Assembly: GCF_947501425.1 (NCBI RefSeq)
Contig: NZ_CANMVN010000002.1
Span: 1 to 64,000 of the forward strand
Direction: 5' to 3'
Source: an uncultured Psychroserpens sp.
GTDB taxonomy: Bacteria; Bacteroidota; Bacteroidia; Flavobacteriales; Flavobacteriaceae
Length of the DNA stretch: 64,000 bases
Positions 1 to 8,185 of this stretch are shown in pieces. The position numbers and the translations under genes are program-made. The number at the start of each line of letters is the position of its first letter. Position 1 is the stretch's first letter. A model generated the notes under the pieces. That model had not been told where the DNA came from and made no database searches. It was given only the letters and a program-made list of their open reading frames with translations.

Positions 1-26
1 TAAGTACTTTATCACTTAAGCGGGTG

Positions 27-57
27 CAAATATAAAACCCTTTTTTTTATCCCACAA
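27..57 (-). promoter_or_regulatory. Left-pointing promoter, proximal copy
   Basis: Read on the minus strand this is TTG (57-55), a 20-nt spacer and TATATTTG (34-27), the Bacteroidota -33/-7 pattern. It is followed by CACCCGCT. The 16-mer AGCGGGTGCAAATATA (plus strand, 19-34) recurs exactly at 145-160. The same TATATTTGCACCC string precedes the tRNA-Lys gene at 24364, so the downstream unit beyond the left edge may be a stable RNA or another highly expressed gene. That last step is inference. Confidence 0.6.
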
Positions 58-152
58 TACTTATCTGTACTTTTTTTGAAATTATTTTTAATTCAATTTA
101 ATTACTCAAAATATTGCGTTAGAACATCACTAACTTATCCCGTTAGCGGGTG

Positions 153-184
153 CAAATATACAACCACTATTTTTATACCACCAA
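153..184 (-). promoter_or_regulatory. Left-pointing promoter, distal tandem copy
   Basis: On the minus strand: TTG (184-182), a 21-nt spacer, TATATTTG (160-153), then CACCCGCTAACG. It is an exact 16-bp duplicate of the core of the promoter at 27-57. No gene or tRNA is visible between the two copies, so both seem to fire leftwards out of the window. The rest of 1-326 is AT-rich and I see nothing else in it. Confidence 0.55.
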
Positions 185-326
185 AACTTTTTTAATCTTT
201 TTTTCTATTTATTTTTTTTGTAATCCCACATCAACTATAAATGAGGGAATTAGACTACTGTAATTGTAAAAGATTTTTCTTTTCCACAAAATTATGAAGT
301 AAATAATATTATCTATTACATATATA

Positions 327-357
327 TTGTATCTGAATATTTAAGATACTATCTTTG
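327..357 (+). promoter_or_regulatory. thrS promoter
   Basis: TTG (327-329), a 20-nt spacer and TATCTTTG (350-357) match the Bacteroidota housekeeping promoter consensus. Transcription should begin near 364, leaving a leader of under 20 nt before the thrS ATG. That is far too short for a T-box or a long attenuator. Confidence 0.7.
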
Positions 358-380
358 CCAACTTAATTATACTCAATATT

Positions 381-2324
381 ATGATAGATATTACTTTACC
401 AGATGGTAGTATAAAAACTTTTGAGGCAGGAACTACTCCAATGGAAGTTGCCAAAAGTATAAGCGAAGGGTTTGCACGAAATGTTATTTCTGCAAATTTT
501 AATGATGAAGTAATAGAAACTTCTACACCTTTAAATACAGATGGATCTTTAGTACTATATACGTGGTCTAATGAAGAAGGAAAAAAAGCGTTTTGGCATT
601 CAAGCTCTCACGTCATGGCTCAAGCTTTGGAAGAGCTATATCCTGGTATTAAGCTATCAATTGGACCTGCAATTGAAAATGGATTTTATTACGATGTCGA
701 TTTTGGAGAACACTCTATATCAGAGAAAGACTTCAAAACTATCGAAAATAAAATGTTAGAGATAGCACGAGGTAAACATGATTTTAAAATGCGCTCTGTA
801 ACAAAAGCTGAGGCACTTTCACTTTATAAATCTCAAAATAACGAATATAAGGTTGAACTTATCGAGAACTTAGAAGACGGTACCATCACATTTTGTGATC
901 ATTCTACGTTTACAGATTTATGTCGTGGAGGACATATTCCAAATACTGGAATAATCAAAGCTATTAAGCTTATGTCTGTTGCTGGAGCATATTGGAGAGG
1001 TGACGAGAACAACAAGCAACTTACCAGAGTTTATGGCATCTCATTTCCGAAGCAAAAAGAATTAACCGAATATTTACAATTATTAGAAGAAGCAAAAAAA
1101 CGTGACCACAGAAAATTAGGAAAAGAGTTAGAACTATTTACATTTTCACAAAAAGTAGGTCAAGGGCTCCCTCTATGGCTTCCAAAAGGTGCCGCATTAA
1201 GGGAAAGACTTGAAAATTTTTTGAAGGCCGCTCAGAAAAAAGCTGGATATGAAATGGTAATTTCTCCACATATTGGACAAAAAGAACTGTATGTAACCTC
1301 TGGTCATTTTGCAAAATATGGTGAAGATAGTTTTCAACCTATAAACACACCTGCTGAAGGCGAGGAATTCTTATTAAAGCCAATGAATTGTCCACATCAT
1401 TGTGAAATATACAATTCAAGACCTTTTTCATATAAAGAATTACCTAAGAGATATGCCGAATTTGGCACAGTTTACAGATATGAACAAAGTGGAGAACTTC
1501 ATGGTCTAACCAGAGTAAGAGGGTTTACTCAAGACGATGCCCATATATTCTGTACTCCAGATCAATTAGATGCTGAGTTTAAAGAGGTAATAGATCTTGT
1601 ATTGTATGTCTTTGGTTCTTTAGGATTTGAAAACTTTAAAGCTCAGGTATCACTTAGGGATCCCGAAAATCCTGATAAATATATAGGTAGCGATGAAAAT
1701 TGGAAAAAAGCTGAAGATGCTATTTTAAATGCAGCGATTGACAAGGGTCTAGATTATGTTGTAGAAACAGGTGAAGCTGCATTCTATGGTCCAAAATTAG
1801 ATTTCATGGTTAAGGATGCTTTAGGTAGAAACTGGCAACTTGGTACAATTCAGGTGGATTACAATTTACCAGAACGATTTGAATTAACCTATAAAGGAAG
1901 TGACAATGAACTTCATAGACCTGTGATGATTCATCGCGCACCTTTTGGAAGTATGGAGCGTTTCATTGCCATTTTATTAGAACACACTGGTGGTAATTTC
2001 CCATTATGGCTCATGCCTGAACAGGTAATTGTACTATCATTGAGCGAGAAATATGAAAAATACTCGGAAAAAGTTTTAAATTTGCTAGAAAATCACGAAA
2101 TTCGCGCCCTCGCAGATAATAGAAATGAGACCATAGGTAAGAAAATCCGTGAAGCGGAAATGAATAAAATACCTTTCATGATTATTATTGGTGAAAACGA
2201 AGAGAAAGAAAACAAGATATCTGTTCGTCAACATGGTGGAGAAGATTTAGGCATGATTAGTGTAGATAAATTTTCAGAGATTGTTGAAAATGAAATAAAT
2301 AAGACATTAAAAACATTCAAATAA
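381..2324 (+). CDS. thrS: Threonine--tRNA ligase
   Basis: Charges tRNA-Thr with threonine using ATP, in the cytoplasm. The 647-residue protein has the normal full-length layout: an N-terminal TGS domain (about residues 1-60), the editing domain with HSSSH near residue 73 and CRGGH near 184, the class II catalytic core with the zinc-site MNCPHHCE segment, and a C-terminal anticodon-binding domain. It is first in a translation operon, 26 nt ahead of infC and followed by rpmI and rplT, an arrangement common in bacteria. A clean -33/-7 promoter lies just upstream and gives a very short leader. Confidence 0.97.
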   Translation: MIDITLPDGSIKTFEAGTTPMEVAKSISEGFARNVISANFNDEVIETSTPLNTDGSLVLYTWSNEEGKKAFWHSSSHVMAQALEELYPGIKLSIGPAIENGFYYDVDFGEHSISEKDFKTIENKMLEIARGKHDFKMRSVTKAEALSLYKSQNNEYKVELIENLEDGTITFCDHSTFTDLCRGGHIPNTGIIKAIKLMSVAGAYWRGDENNKQLTRVYGISFPKQKELTEYLQLLEEAKKRDHRKLGKELELFTFSQKVGQGLPLWLPKGAALRERLENFLKAAQKKAGYEMVISPHIGQKELYVTSGHFAKYGEDSFQPINTPAEGEEFLLKPMNCPHHCEIYNSRPFSYKELPKRYAEFGTVYRYEQSGELHGLTRVRGFTQDDAHIFCTPDQLDAEFKEVIDLVLYVFGSLGFENFKAQVSLRDPENPDKYIGSDENWKKAEDAILNAAIDKGLDYVVETGEAAFYGPKLDFMVKDALGRNWQLGTIQVDYNLPERFELTYKGSDNELHRPVMIHRAPFGSMERFIAILLEHTGGNFPLWLMPEQVIVLSLSEKYEKYSEKVLNLLENHEIRALADNRNETIGKKIREAEMNKIPFMIIIGENEEKENKISVRQHGGEDLGMISVDKFSEIVENEINKTLKTFK

Positions 2325-2350
2325 ATAAGTTTAATTAAAATATATAAGTC

Positions 2351-2902
2351 ATAGCAATACGTAGAAGACACAACTCAAGAAGAGTAGTAAAAGAAGATCA
2401 ACACAAAATTAACTCTAAAATTAGAGCTGAGAAGGTAAGACTTGTTGGTGATAATGTAGAAGTTGGTATTTATTCAACAAAGGAAGCATTAGCCATTGCC
2501 GATGAGCAAGGGTTAGACCTTGTTGAAATTTCGCCAAAAGCTGATCCTCCAGTCTGTAAAGTTATGGACTATAAAAAGTTTCTTTACGAACAAAAGAAAC
2601 GTGAAAAAGCGCTTAAAGCTAAAGCTTCTAAGGTGACTATAAAAGAAATTCGTTTTGGACCTCAAACTGATGACCATGATTACGAGTTTAAAAAGAAACA
2701 CGCTGAGAAGTTTTTAAAAGATGGTGCAAAACTTAAAGCCTTTGTATTTTTCAAAGGACGTTCAATTATATTTAAAGAACAAGGTCAAATCTTATTATTA
2801 AGATTAGCTCAAGATCTTGAAGAATTAGGTAAAGTTGAACAAATGCCTCGTTTGGAAGGTAAGCGTATGACGATGTTCATTGCGCCAAAAAAACCAAAAT
2901 AA
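2351..2902 (+). CDS. infC: Translation initiation factor IF-3, AUA start
   Basis: Binds the 30S subunit and polices start-codon and initiator-tRNA choice. The first in-frame ATG is at 2564, but the reading frame upstream encodes an unmistakable IF-3 N-terminal domain ([18 protein letters not shown] and so on), so starting at 2564 would delete about 70 residues. The frame is closed by TAA at 2345. The only sensible start is ATA at 2351, giving [11 protein letters not shown], the N-terminus I know from flavobacterial IF-3, and a normal 183-residue protein. Rare start codons on infC are a known autoregulatory device (AUU in E. coli), because IF-3 itself rejects them. AUA here is read from sequence; the regulation is inferred from that precedent. 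Confidence 0.9.
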   Translation: MAIRRRHNSRRVVKEDQHKINSKIRAEKVRLVGDNVEVGIYSTKEALAIADEQGLDLVEISPKADPPVCKVMDYKKFLYEQKKREKALKAKASKVTIKEIRFGPQTDDHDYEFKKKHAEKFLKDGAKLKAFVFFKGRSIIFKEQGQILLLRLAQDLEELGKVEQMPRLEGKRMTMFIAPKKPK

Positions 2903-2958
2903 ACCTTCGCCAAAGCTTCGGTTTATGTAATAATGAATAACTGCTGAAAAGTTCAGCA
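2899..2958 (+). promoter_or_regulatory. Two hairpins between infC and rpmI
   Basis: ATAAACC (2899-2905) pairs perfectly with GGTTTAT (2920-2926) across a 14-nt loop. TGCTGAA (2942-2948) pairs with TTCAGCA (2952-2958) across AAG. Neither is followed by a U-run, so they are not ordinary terminators. They may be processing or translational control elements ahead of rpmI, which itself has an unusually good AGGAG ribosome-binding site. Confidence 0.4.
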
Positions 2959-2997
2959 TTAAGATAATAAGCGAAACGTAAATAAAACTAGGAGACA

Positions 2998-3195
2998 ATG
3001 CCTAAAATGAAAACAAAATCAAGTGCTAAGAAACGTTTTAAACTAACTGGCACTGGTAAGATTAAAAGAAAGCACGCTTTTAAGAGTCATATTTTGACAA
3101 AAAAATCTAAAAAGCGTAAGTTAGCTTTAACTCATGACACTTTGGTACACAAAGCAGATGAGAACAATATTAAAACAATGTTACGTTTAAAGTAA
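2998..3195 (+). CDS. rpmI: 50S ribosomal protein L35
   Basis: Small, very basic large-subunit protein of 65 residues, the normal length. It opens [20 protein letters not shown], the conserved L35 N-terminus. The start is supported by AGGAG nine bases upstream, which is noteworthy because most genes in this window lack a Shine-Dalgarno sequence. It lies between infC and rplT in the standard order and is probably translated from the thrS-infC transcript. Confidence 0.96.
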   Translation: MPKMKTKSSAKKRFKLTGTGKIKRKHAFKSHILTKKSKKRKLALTHDTLVHKADENNIKTMLRLK

Positions 3196-3199
3196 TACG

Positions 3200-3280
3200 G
3201 TTTTAATCGGTTAAAACAAATTATAAACCCTGGAGTTAGGCAAAAGTATTTAGCAAGTGTCAATTTTTTGACCGCCTACT
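3200..3280 (+). ncRNA. Structured RNA between rpmI and rplT (candidate L20 control element)
   Basis: Three perfect or near-perfect stems fit in this gap. GTTTTAA (3200-3206) pairs with TTAAAAC (3211-3217) over a TCGG loop. AGTTAGGC (3234-3241) pairs with GCCTACT (3274-3280) with one bulged T. Enclosed by that stem, GTCAA (3259-3263) pairs with TTGAC (3268-3272). L20 autoregulates its own operon through RNA structures in other phyla. Whether this element does so here is inference from position and structure only. Confidence 0.4.
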
Positions 3281-3300
3281 ACAAAAAAACAATTTAAAAA

Positions 3301-3645
3301 ATGCCAAGATCAGTAAATTCAGTAGCGAAAAGAGCCAGAAGAAAAAAGGTTCTTAAGCAAGCAAAAGGTTACTTCGGAAGACGTAAAAACGTTTGGACAG
3401 TAGCTAAAAATGCGGTTGATAAAGCGATGCAATATTCGTACAGAGACCGTAGAAATAAAAAAAGAACATTCCGCTCACTTTGGATCATGCGTATCAACGC
3501 AGGAGCTAGACAACACGGAATGAGCTATTCTAAGTTTATGGGAAAACTCAAAGCTAACAACATCGAATTGAACCGTAAGGTTCTTGCAGATTTAGCAATG
3601 AATAACCCAGAAGCTTTTGAAGCAATAGTAAACAAAGTAAAATAG
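3301..3645 (+). CDS. rplT: 50S ribosomal protein L20
   Basis: Large-subunit assembly protein that binds 23S rRNA. The 114 residues are of family length and contain the typical RAKGYFGRR-type segment ([13 protein letters not shown]) and the downstream [10 protein letters not shown] block. It is last in thrS-infC-rpmI-rplT and is followed by a strong intrinsic terminator. The 105-nt gap before it is structured and could carry translational feedback by L20. Confidence 0.97.
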   Translation: MPRSVNSVAKRARRKKVLKQAKGYFGRRKNVWTVAKNAVDKAMQYSYRDRRNKKRTFRSLWIMRINAGARQHGMSYSKFMGKLKANNIELNRKVLADLAMNNPEAFEAIVNKVK

Positions 3646-3680
3646 GGCTTTCGCCTAAACAATAACAACAATTCGCTTAT

Positions 3681-3711
3681 AAAACCGATTCAGAAATGAA
3701 TCGGTTTTTTT
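3681..3711 (+). terminator. Terminator of the thrS-rplT operon
   Basis: AAAACCGATTC (3681-3691), loop AGAAAT, GAATCGGTTTT (3698-3708) then further T residues: a 9-bp GC-containing stem with flanking A/T pairs and a U-tract. Confidence 0.9.
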
Positions 3712-3797
3712 ATGTTCTTATTTTAATTTCTCAAAGTCAAAATCACACGACATTTCATTTTTTATAATTAACTTACAAATCAATTAAAACAAATCCT

Positions 3798-6700
3798 ATG
3801 AAGCGTATTCAACTCATTGCAACCCTCACTCTACTTGTCACGTTCAACATATTTAGCCAAGAAAAAAAGAAAGAAAAGTCTTGGGACGTTTCTAACCCTG
3901 AAGGTAATTGGGACTTTAAAGAACTAAAACTATCAACTAATGAAGGTACATGGATGAATTTAGATGTGAGTCCGGATGGTCAATCTATTGTTTTCGATCT
4001 CCTTGGAGATATTTATAAGTTAGATATCTATGGTGGAAAAGCTAAAATACTAAGAGAGGGGTTGCCTTTTGAAATCCAACCACGTTTTAGTCCAGATGGA
4101 GAACATATTTCTTTCACTAGTGATGCAGGTGGTGGTGATAATATTTGGATTATGAATAGTGACGGATCTGATGCCAAACAAATCACGAAAGAAAATTTCA
4201 GATTATTAAACAATGCGATATGGACTCCAGATGGAAATTATATCATTGCCAGAAAACACTTTACTTCAGGTCGTTCGTTAGGAGCTGGAGAGCTATGGAT
4301 GTATCACAAAACTGGAGGTAGTGGTATTCAACTTACTAAAAAGAAAAATGATCAACAAGACGTCAATGAGCCATCACTTTCTCCCGATGGTAAATACCTA
4401 TATTATAGTGAAGACATGTATCCTGGTGGCTTTTTTCAGTATAATAAAGATCCTAATAAACAAATCTATGTCATTAATAGATATGATATGGACACTGGTA
4501 AAACTGATAGAATTACAGGCGGTCCAGGTGGCGCAGCACGTCCTCAAATTTCAAGAGATGGAAAAAAACTAGCCTTTGTTAAACGTGTTCGTACTAAATC
4601 TGTGCTTTATATTCATGATCTGGATACTGGTGAAGAATGGCCTATCTATGACCAGCTAAATAAAGACCAACAGGAGGCTTGGGCTATATTTGGAGTGTAT
4701 ACAAATTTCAATTGGATGCCAAATGATGAAGACATCGTTATTTGGTCTGGTGGAAAAATAAAGAAGATTAATATCAATTCACTCAATGTTTCTGAAATCC
4801 CTTTTCAAGTGGATGCTACGATTAAAATGGCTAAAGCAATTGAGTTTGACACACCTGTAGCACCAAAAACCTTTGATGCAAAAGTAATTCGTCATGTAGT
4901 GACATCTCCTGATGGCAAATCAATTGTATTTAACGCCTTAGGCTATTTGCACACACAAAAATTACCTAACGGAAAAGCAGAACGTTTAACTACTGGAAGC
5001 GATTTTGAATTTGAACCTACCTTCTCTCCTGACGGAAAAACAATTACCTATGTGACATGGAATGATGAAAATCTGGGAGCTATCTATTCTGTTCCTGTAA
5101 CAGGAGGAACTCCTACTAGACTATCTTCTGAAAAAGGAATTTACAGAAATCCGTCATACTCACATAATGGGAAACATATTGTTTATCGTAAAGAAGGCGG
5201 TAATAATGAACAAGGAAGAACCTATACAAAGAAGACAGGTCTATATCTTATGAATGCTGATGGATCAAATCCAAAACGTGTGAGTAAAGAAGGTGATTAT
5301 CCAATATTCAATACTGATGATACGAGAATTATTTATCAAAAGGGTGGACAATTTTTTGGGTCCCTTACTAAAGAATTAAAAAGTGTAGATCTCAACGGTT
5401 TTGAGGAACGTATTCATGTCAAGTCTAAACACGGAAACCGTTTGGTTCCAAGTCCTGATGGCAATTGGATTGCATTTATTCATTTACATAAAGTCTATAT
5501 GGCTCCAATGCCTAAAGCAGGAAAAACGCTTGATCTTACAGATAAATCAAAGTTTGTTCCTATATCCAAACTCTCTAAAGATGCTGGTATCAATTTACAT
5601 TGGTCTAAAGACAGTAGAACCATTCATTGGACATTGGGTCATATGTACTATTCGGCACAAGCTTCAGAAGATACTAAGCTCGTTGAGAAAGGCACTAAGA
5701 TAAATCTGGAAGCAAAAACCGATATACCTGATGGAAAGATTGCTTTAAAAGGTGCTCGAATTATCACTATGGAAGGTAATGAAGTTATAGAGAATGGAAC
5801 AATCATTATTACAAATAACAAAATAGATCGTATTGGTAATTCTTCAGAAATAACCATACCATCAGATGCAAAGGTTTATGATGTTTCCGGAAAAACTATT
5901 ATGCCTGGAATGGTTGATGCCCATGCACATATAGGTGGATTCCGTTACGGGCTGACCACACAAAAGCATTGGCAATTCTATGCAAATCTAGCGTATGGTG
6001 TCACCACTGCTCATGACCCTTCTGCTCATTCTGAAACTGTTTTCGCACTTTCCGAATTACAAAAAAATGGAACACTAGTTGGTCCACGCCTCTACTCTAC
6101 TGGATTTATACTTTATGGTGCTGATGGTGATTTTAAAGCAGTTATCAATAATCTGGAAGATGCTCGCTCATCCATAAGACGTACTAAAGCATTTGGCGCC
6201 TTGTCTGTAAAAAGTTATAATCAACCTAGACGTGAACAACGACAGCAAGTATTACAAGCGGCAAGAGAAGAAGGTATTTTTGTTGTTCCAGAAGGAGGAT
6301 CGACTTTTTATCATAACATTACTATGGTTATGGATGGACATACAGGTGTTGAGCATAATATTCCGGTAGCTCCTGTTTATAAAGACGTTTTAGAACTTTG
6401 GGGACAAAGTAATGTTGGGTACACACCTACACTAATTGTAAATTATGGAGGTATGAACGGTGAAATGTTTTGGTATCAAAATACTAATGTGTGGGAAAAT
6501 GAAAAGTTACTCAAGTTTACACCAAGAAGTATTATTGATGCACGTTCAAGACATCGTATTATGATTCCAGATGAAGAATATGACAATGGACACATATTGG
6601 TTTCAAAAACCTGTAAAGCACTTAACGACGCTGGTGTTAAAGTAAATCTTGGTGCACACGGACAATTACAAGGCCTAGGAGCGCATTGGGAATTGTGGTT

Positions 6701-7055
6701 GCTCCAACAAGGAGGCATGTCAAATCATGAGGCTTTAAAAGCTGCTACCATCAATGGTGCCAATTATATTGGAGCTGCAAATGATATTGGTTCATTAAAA
6801 GAAGGAAAACTTGCAGATCTGATTGTAATGGATAAGAATCCCCTAGACGATATCAGAAACTCGGAAAGCATTATTTACACCATGATTAATGGTCGTATGT
6901 ATGATACTGAGACTATGAATGAAATTGGAAACCACCCTAAAGAACGTAGTAAATTCTATTGGGAAAATTCTAAATATAACCAAGCGTTTCCTTGGCATGA
7001 AGACTCACAGAGTTTTACAAGAAGTGGTTGCGGTTGTCATGTAGGATCTCACTAA
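3798..7055 (+). CDS. Secreted propeller-amidohydrolase fusion
   Basis: The 1085-residue protein starts with a signal peptide (about residues 1-20) and then has two parts. Residues of roughly 40-640 carry many SPDG-containing blades typical of TolB/Tricorn-like WD40 propellers. From about residue 650 an amidohydrolase-superfamily domain follows, with the metal-binding VDAHAHIG motif near residue 709 and the late GSLKEGKLADLIVMD segment. Family knowledge says such proteins are exported metal-dependent hydrolases, often guessed to act on peptides or cyclic amides; the substrate here is unknown. The C-terminus ends in a Cys/His-rich tail (SGCGCHVGSH), unusual for this superfamily. It is a single-gene unit flanked by terminators. 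Confidence 0.85.
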   Translation: MKRIQLIATLTLLVTFNIFSQEKKKEKSWDVSNPEGNWDFKELKLSTNEGTWMNLDVSPDGQSIVFDLLGDIYKLDIYGGKAKILREGLPFEIQPRFSPDGEHISFTSDAGGGDNIWIMNSDGSDAKQITKENFRLLNNAIWTPDGNYIIARKHFTSGRSLGAGELWMYHKTGGSGIQLTKKKNDQQDVNEPSLSPDGKYLYYSEDMYPGGFFQYNKDPNKQIYVINRYDMDTGKTDRITGGPGGAARPQISRDGKKLAFVKRVRTKSVLYIHDLDTGEEWPIYDQLNKDQQEAWAIFGVYTNFNWMPNDEDIVIWSGGKIKKININSLNVSEIPFQVDATIKMAKAIEFDTPVAPKTFDAKVIRHVVTSPDGKSIVFNALGYLHTQKLPNGKAERLTTGSDFEFEPTFSPDGKTITYVTWNDENLGAIYSVPVTGGTPTRLSSEKGIYRNPSYSHNGKHIVYRKEGGNNEQGRTYTKKTGLYLMNADGSNPKRVSKEGDYPIFNTDDTRIIYQKGGQFFGSLTKELKSVDLNGFEERIHVKSKHGNRLVPSPDGNWIAFIHLHKVYMAPMPKAGKTLDLTDKSKFVPISKLSKDAGINLHWSKDSRTIHWTLGHMYYSAQASEDTKLVEKGTKINLEAKTDIPDGKIALKGARIITMEGNEVIENGTIIITNNKIDRIGNSSEITIPSDAKVYDVSGKTIMPGMVDAHAHIGGFRYGLTTQKHWQFYANLAYGVTTAHDPSAHSETVFALSELQKNGTLVGPRLYSTGFILYGADGDFKAVINNLEDARSSIRRTKAFGALSVKSYNQPRREQRQQVLQAAREEGIFVVPEGGSTFYHNITMVMDGHTGVEHNIPVAPVYKDVLELWGQSNVGYTPTLIVNYGGMNGEMFWYQNTNVWENEKLLKFTPRSIIDARSRHRIMIPDEEYDNGHILVSKTCKALNDAGVKVNLGAHGQLQGLGAHWELWLLQQGGMSNHEALKAATINGANYIGAANDIGSLKEGKLADLIVMDKNPLDDIRNSESIIYTMINGRMYDTETMNEIGNHPKERSKFYWENSKYNQAFPWHEDSQSFTRSGCGCHVGSH

Positions 7056-7064
7056 AAATAAAAC

Positions 7065-7095
7065 AATCCAATTCATATAGAATTGGATTTTTTTA
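7065..7095. terminator. Bidirectional terminator
   Basis: AATCCAATTC (7065-7074), loop ATATA, GAATTGGATT (7080-7089) and a T-run. It closes the propeller-amidohydrolase on the plus strand. It also overlaps the stop codon of the cyclase gene arriving on the minus strand. Confidence 0.85.
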
Positions 7096-8166
7096 TGCGT
7101 TGATAATATATACTTTGAGCTTTTTTTGTTTTCCTTTTAGCGTAACATCTTCATCTATTTCCTCATAGTTAATTAGGTTACTATTGAGTTTTGCTAACAC
7201 TGTTTTAGAGATGATAAGCGAAGCGTTGTAATTTTTACACAAGCCTTGAATTCTGGATGCTGAGTTAATCACATCGCCATGAAAAGCCAATTCTTTTTTA
7301 ACAGTTCCAACTTCAGCAATCATAATTGTGCCAAAATGCACTCCTGCTTTAAATACTGGTGTATGCTCATATTCAGATTGATAATACTGTGACTTTTCAA
7401 GCAATGATTTTTGAAATGCAAAAAACAGCTTTGTGCAGTTATTATTTTTAAATCCCCTTTTCTCAGTCCAGTTAATAACAGCTTCGTCACCAACATACTG
7501 ATAGACTTCTGCTTCATATTTCCGAAGTAAGTTATTTAAATCTTTAAAACAGTCTTGTATGAATCGACTATATTTTTCGTGACCTAAATGTTCTGCTATC
7601 TTAGTAGAATCTTTAAGGTCTAGAAACATTAGAACTCGTTTCTCTTCTTTTGGTTTTTTATATTTACCAAGAAGCATATTTAAAAACACGCCTCGCCCAA
7701 ACTTATCATTAGCTATACGTATAAGTGAAAATACTACTGATGAAATGATAAAGAAAATAACTGTGTTCCAAAAGAAAGGGTCTTCGCGCCACCAGCCTCT
7801 TTCATTAGGTAAATCTATATCTATACTGTCCTCAATTAAAAAAGATATAGAACTTAACAAGATAACTATAAGTACAAAATAGATTATTGATTTAATAAGA
7901 ATTGTTGCTCCTAAAATTAGTTTTTTGCTGATATAGATATCAAATAAAAATTCTATAATAGCATATACAAACCCCATAATTGCACCAACTAAAATTGCGA
8001 ATTCAAAATAAGCTCTTATGGGCAAATACAACACATCGTCTGTAAATATTTTGAGTTCCTCCTCTAATCCATTGTAGCGAATTGTTGTAAAGAATATGAA
8101 GGCTAATACCCAGTAAATTACTGAGGAGAATTGTAATAAAAAGAATTCCTTAACTCTATTATTCAT
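7093..8166 (-). CDS. Membrane-bound class III adenylate/guanylate cyclase
   Basis: Likely makes cAMP or cGMP from the triphosphate. The N-terminal half (about residues 8-155) contains four hydrophobic segments. The C-terminal half (about 178-335) is a class III cyclase domain: FLDLKDST supplies the first metal-binding Asp, YVGDEAV the second, and AFHGDVINSASRIQ the conserved late motif. The stop lies inside a shared terminator. A Crp/Fnr-family regulator is encoded about 24 kb away, but nothing shows it senses this cyclase's product. Nucleotide specificity cannot be read with confidence. Confidence 0.85.
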   Translation of the reverse strand: MNNRVKEFFLLQFSSVIYWVLAFIFFTTIRYNGLEEELKIFTDDVLYLPIRAYFEFAILVGAIMGFVYAIIEFLFDIYISKKLILGATILIKSIIYFVLIVILLSSISFLIEDSIDIDLPNERGWWREDPFFWNTVIFFIISSVVFSLIRIANDKFGRGVFLNMLLGKYKKPKEEKRVLMFLDLKDSTKIAEHLGHEKYSRFIQDCFKDLNNLLRKYEAEVYQYVGDEAVINWTEKRGFKNNNCTKLFFAFQKSLLEKSQYYQSEYEHTPVFKAGVHFGTIMIAEVGTVKKELAFHGDVINSASRIQGLCKNYNASLIISKTVLAKLNSNLINYEEIDEDVTLKGKQKKLKVYIINA

Positions 8167-8185
8167 CTAGCTGAAATAAAGTTTT

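Noticed and set aside
300-380. T-box or other amino-acid-sensing leader before thrS
   Set aside because: The predicted transcript leader is under 20 nt, with no room for a specifier stem or antiterminator.
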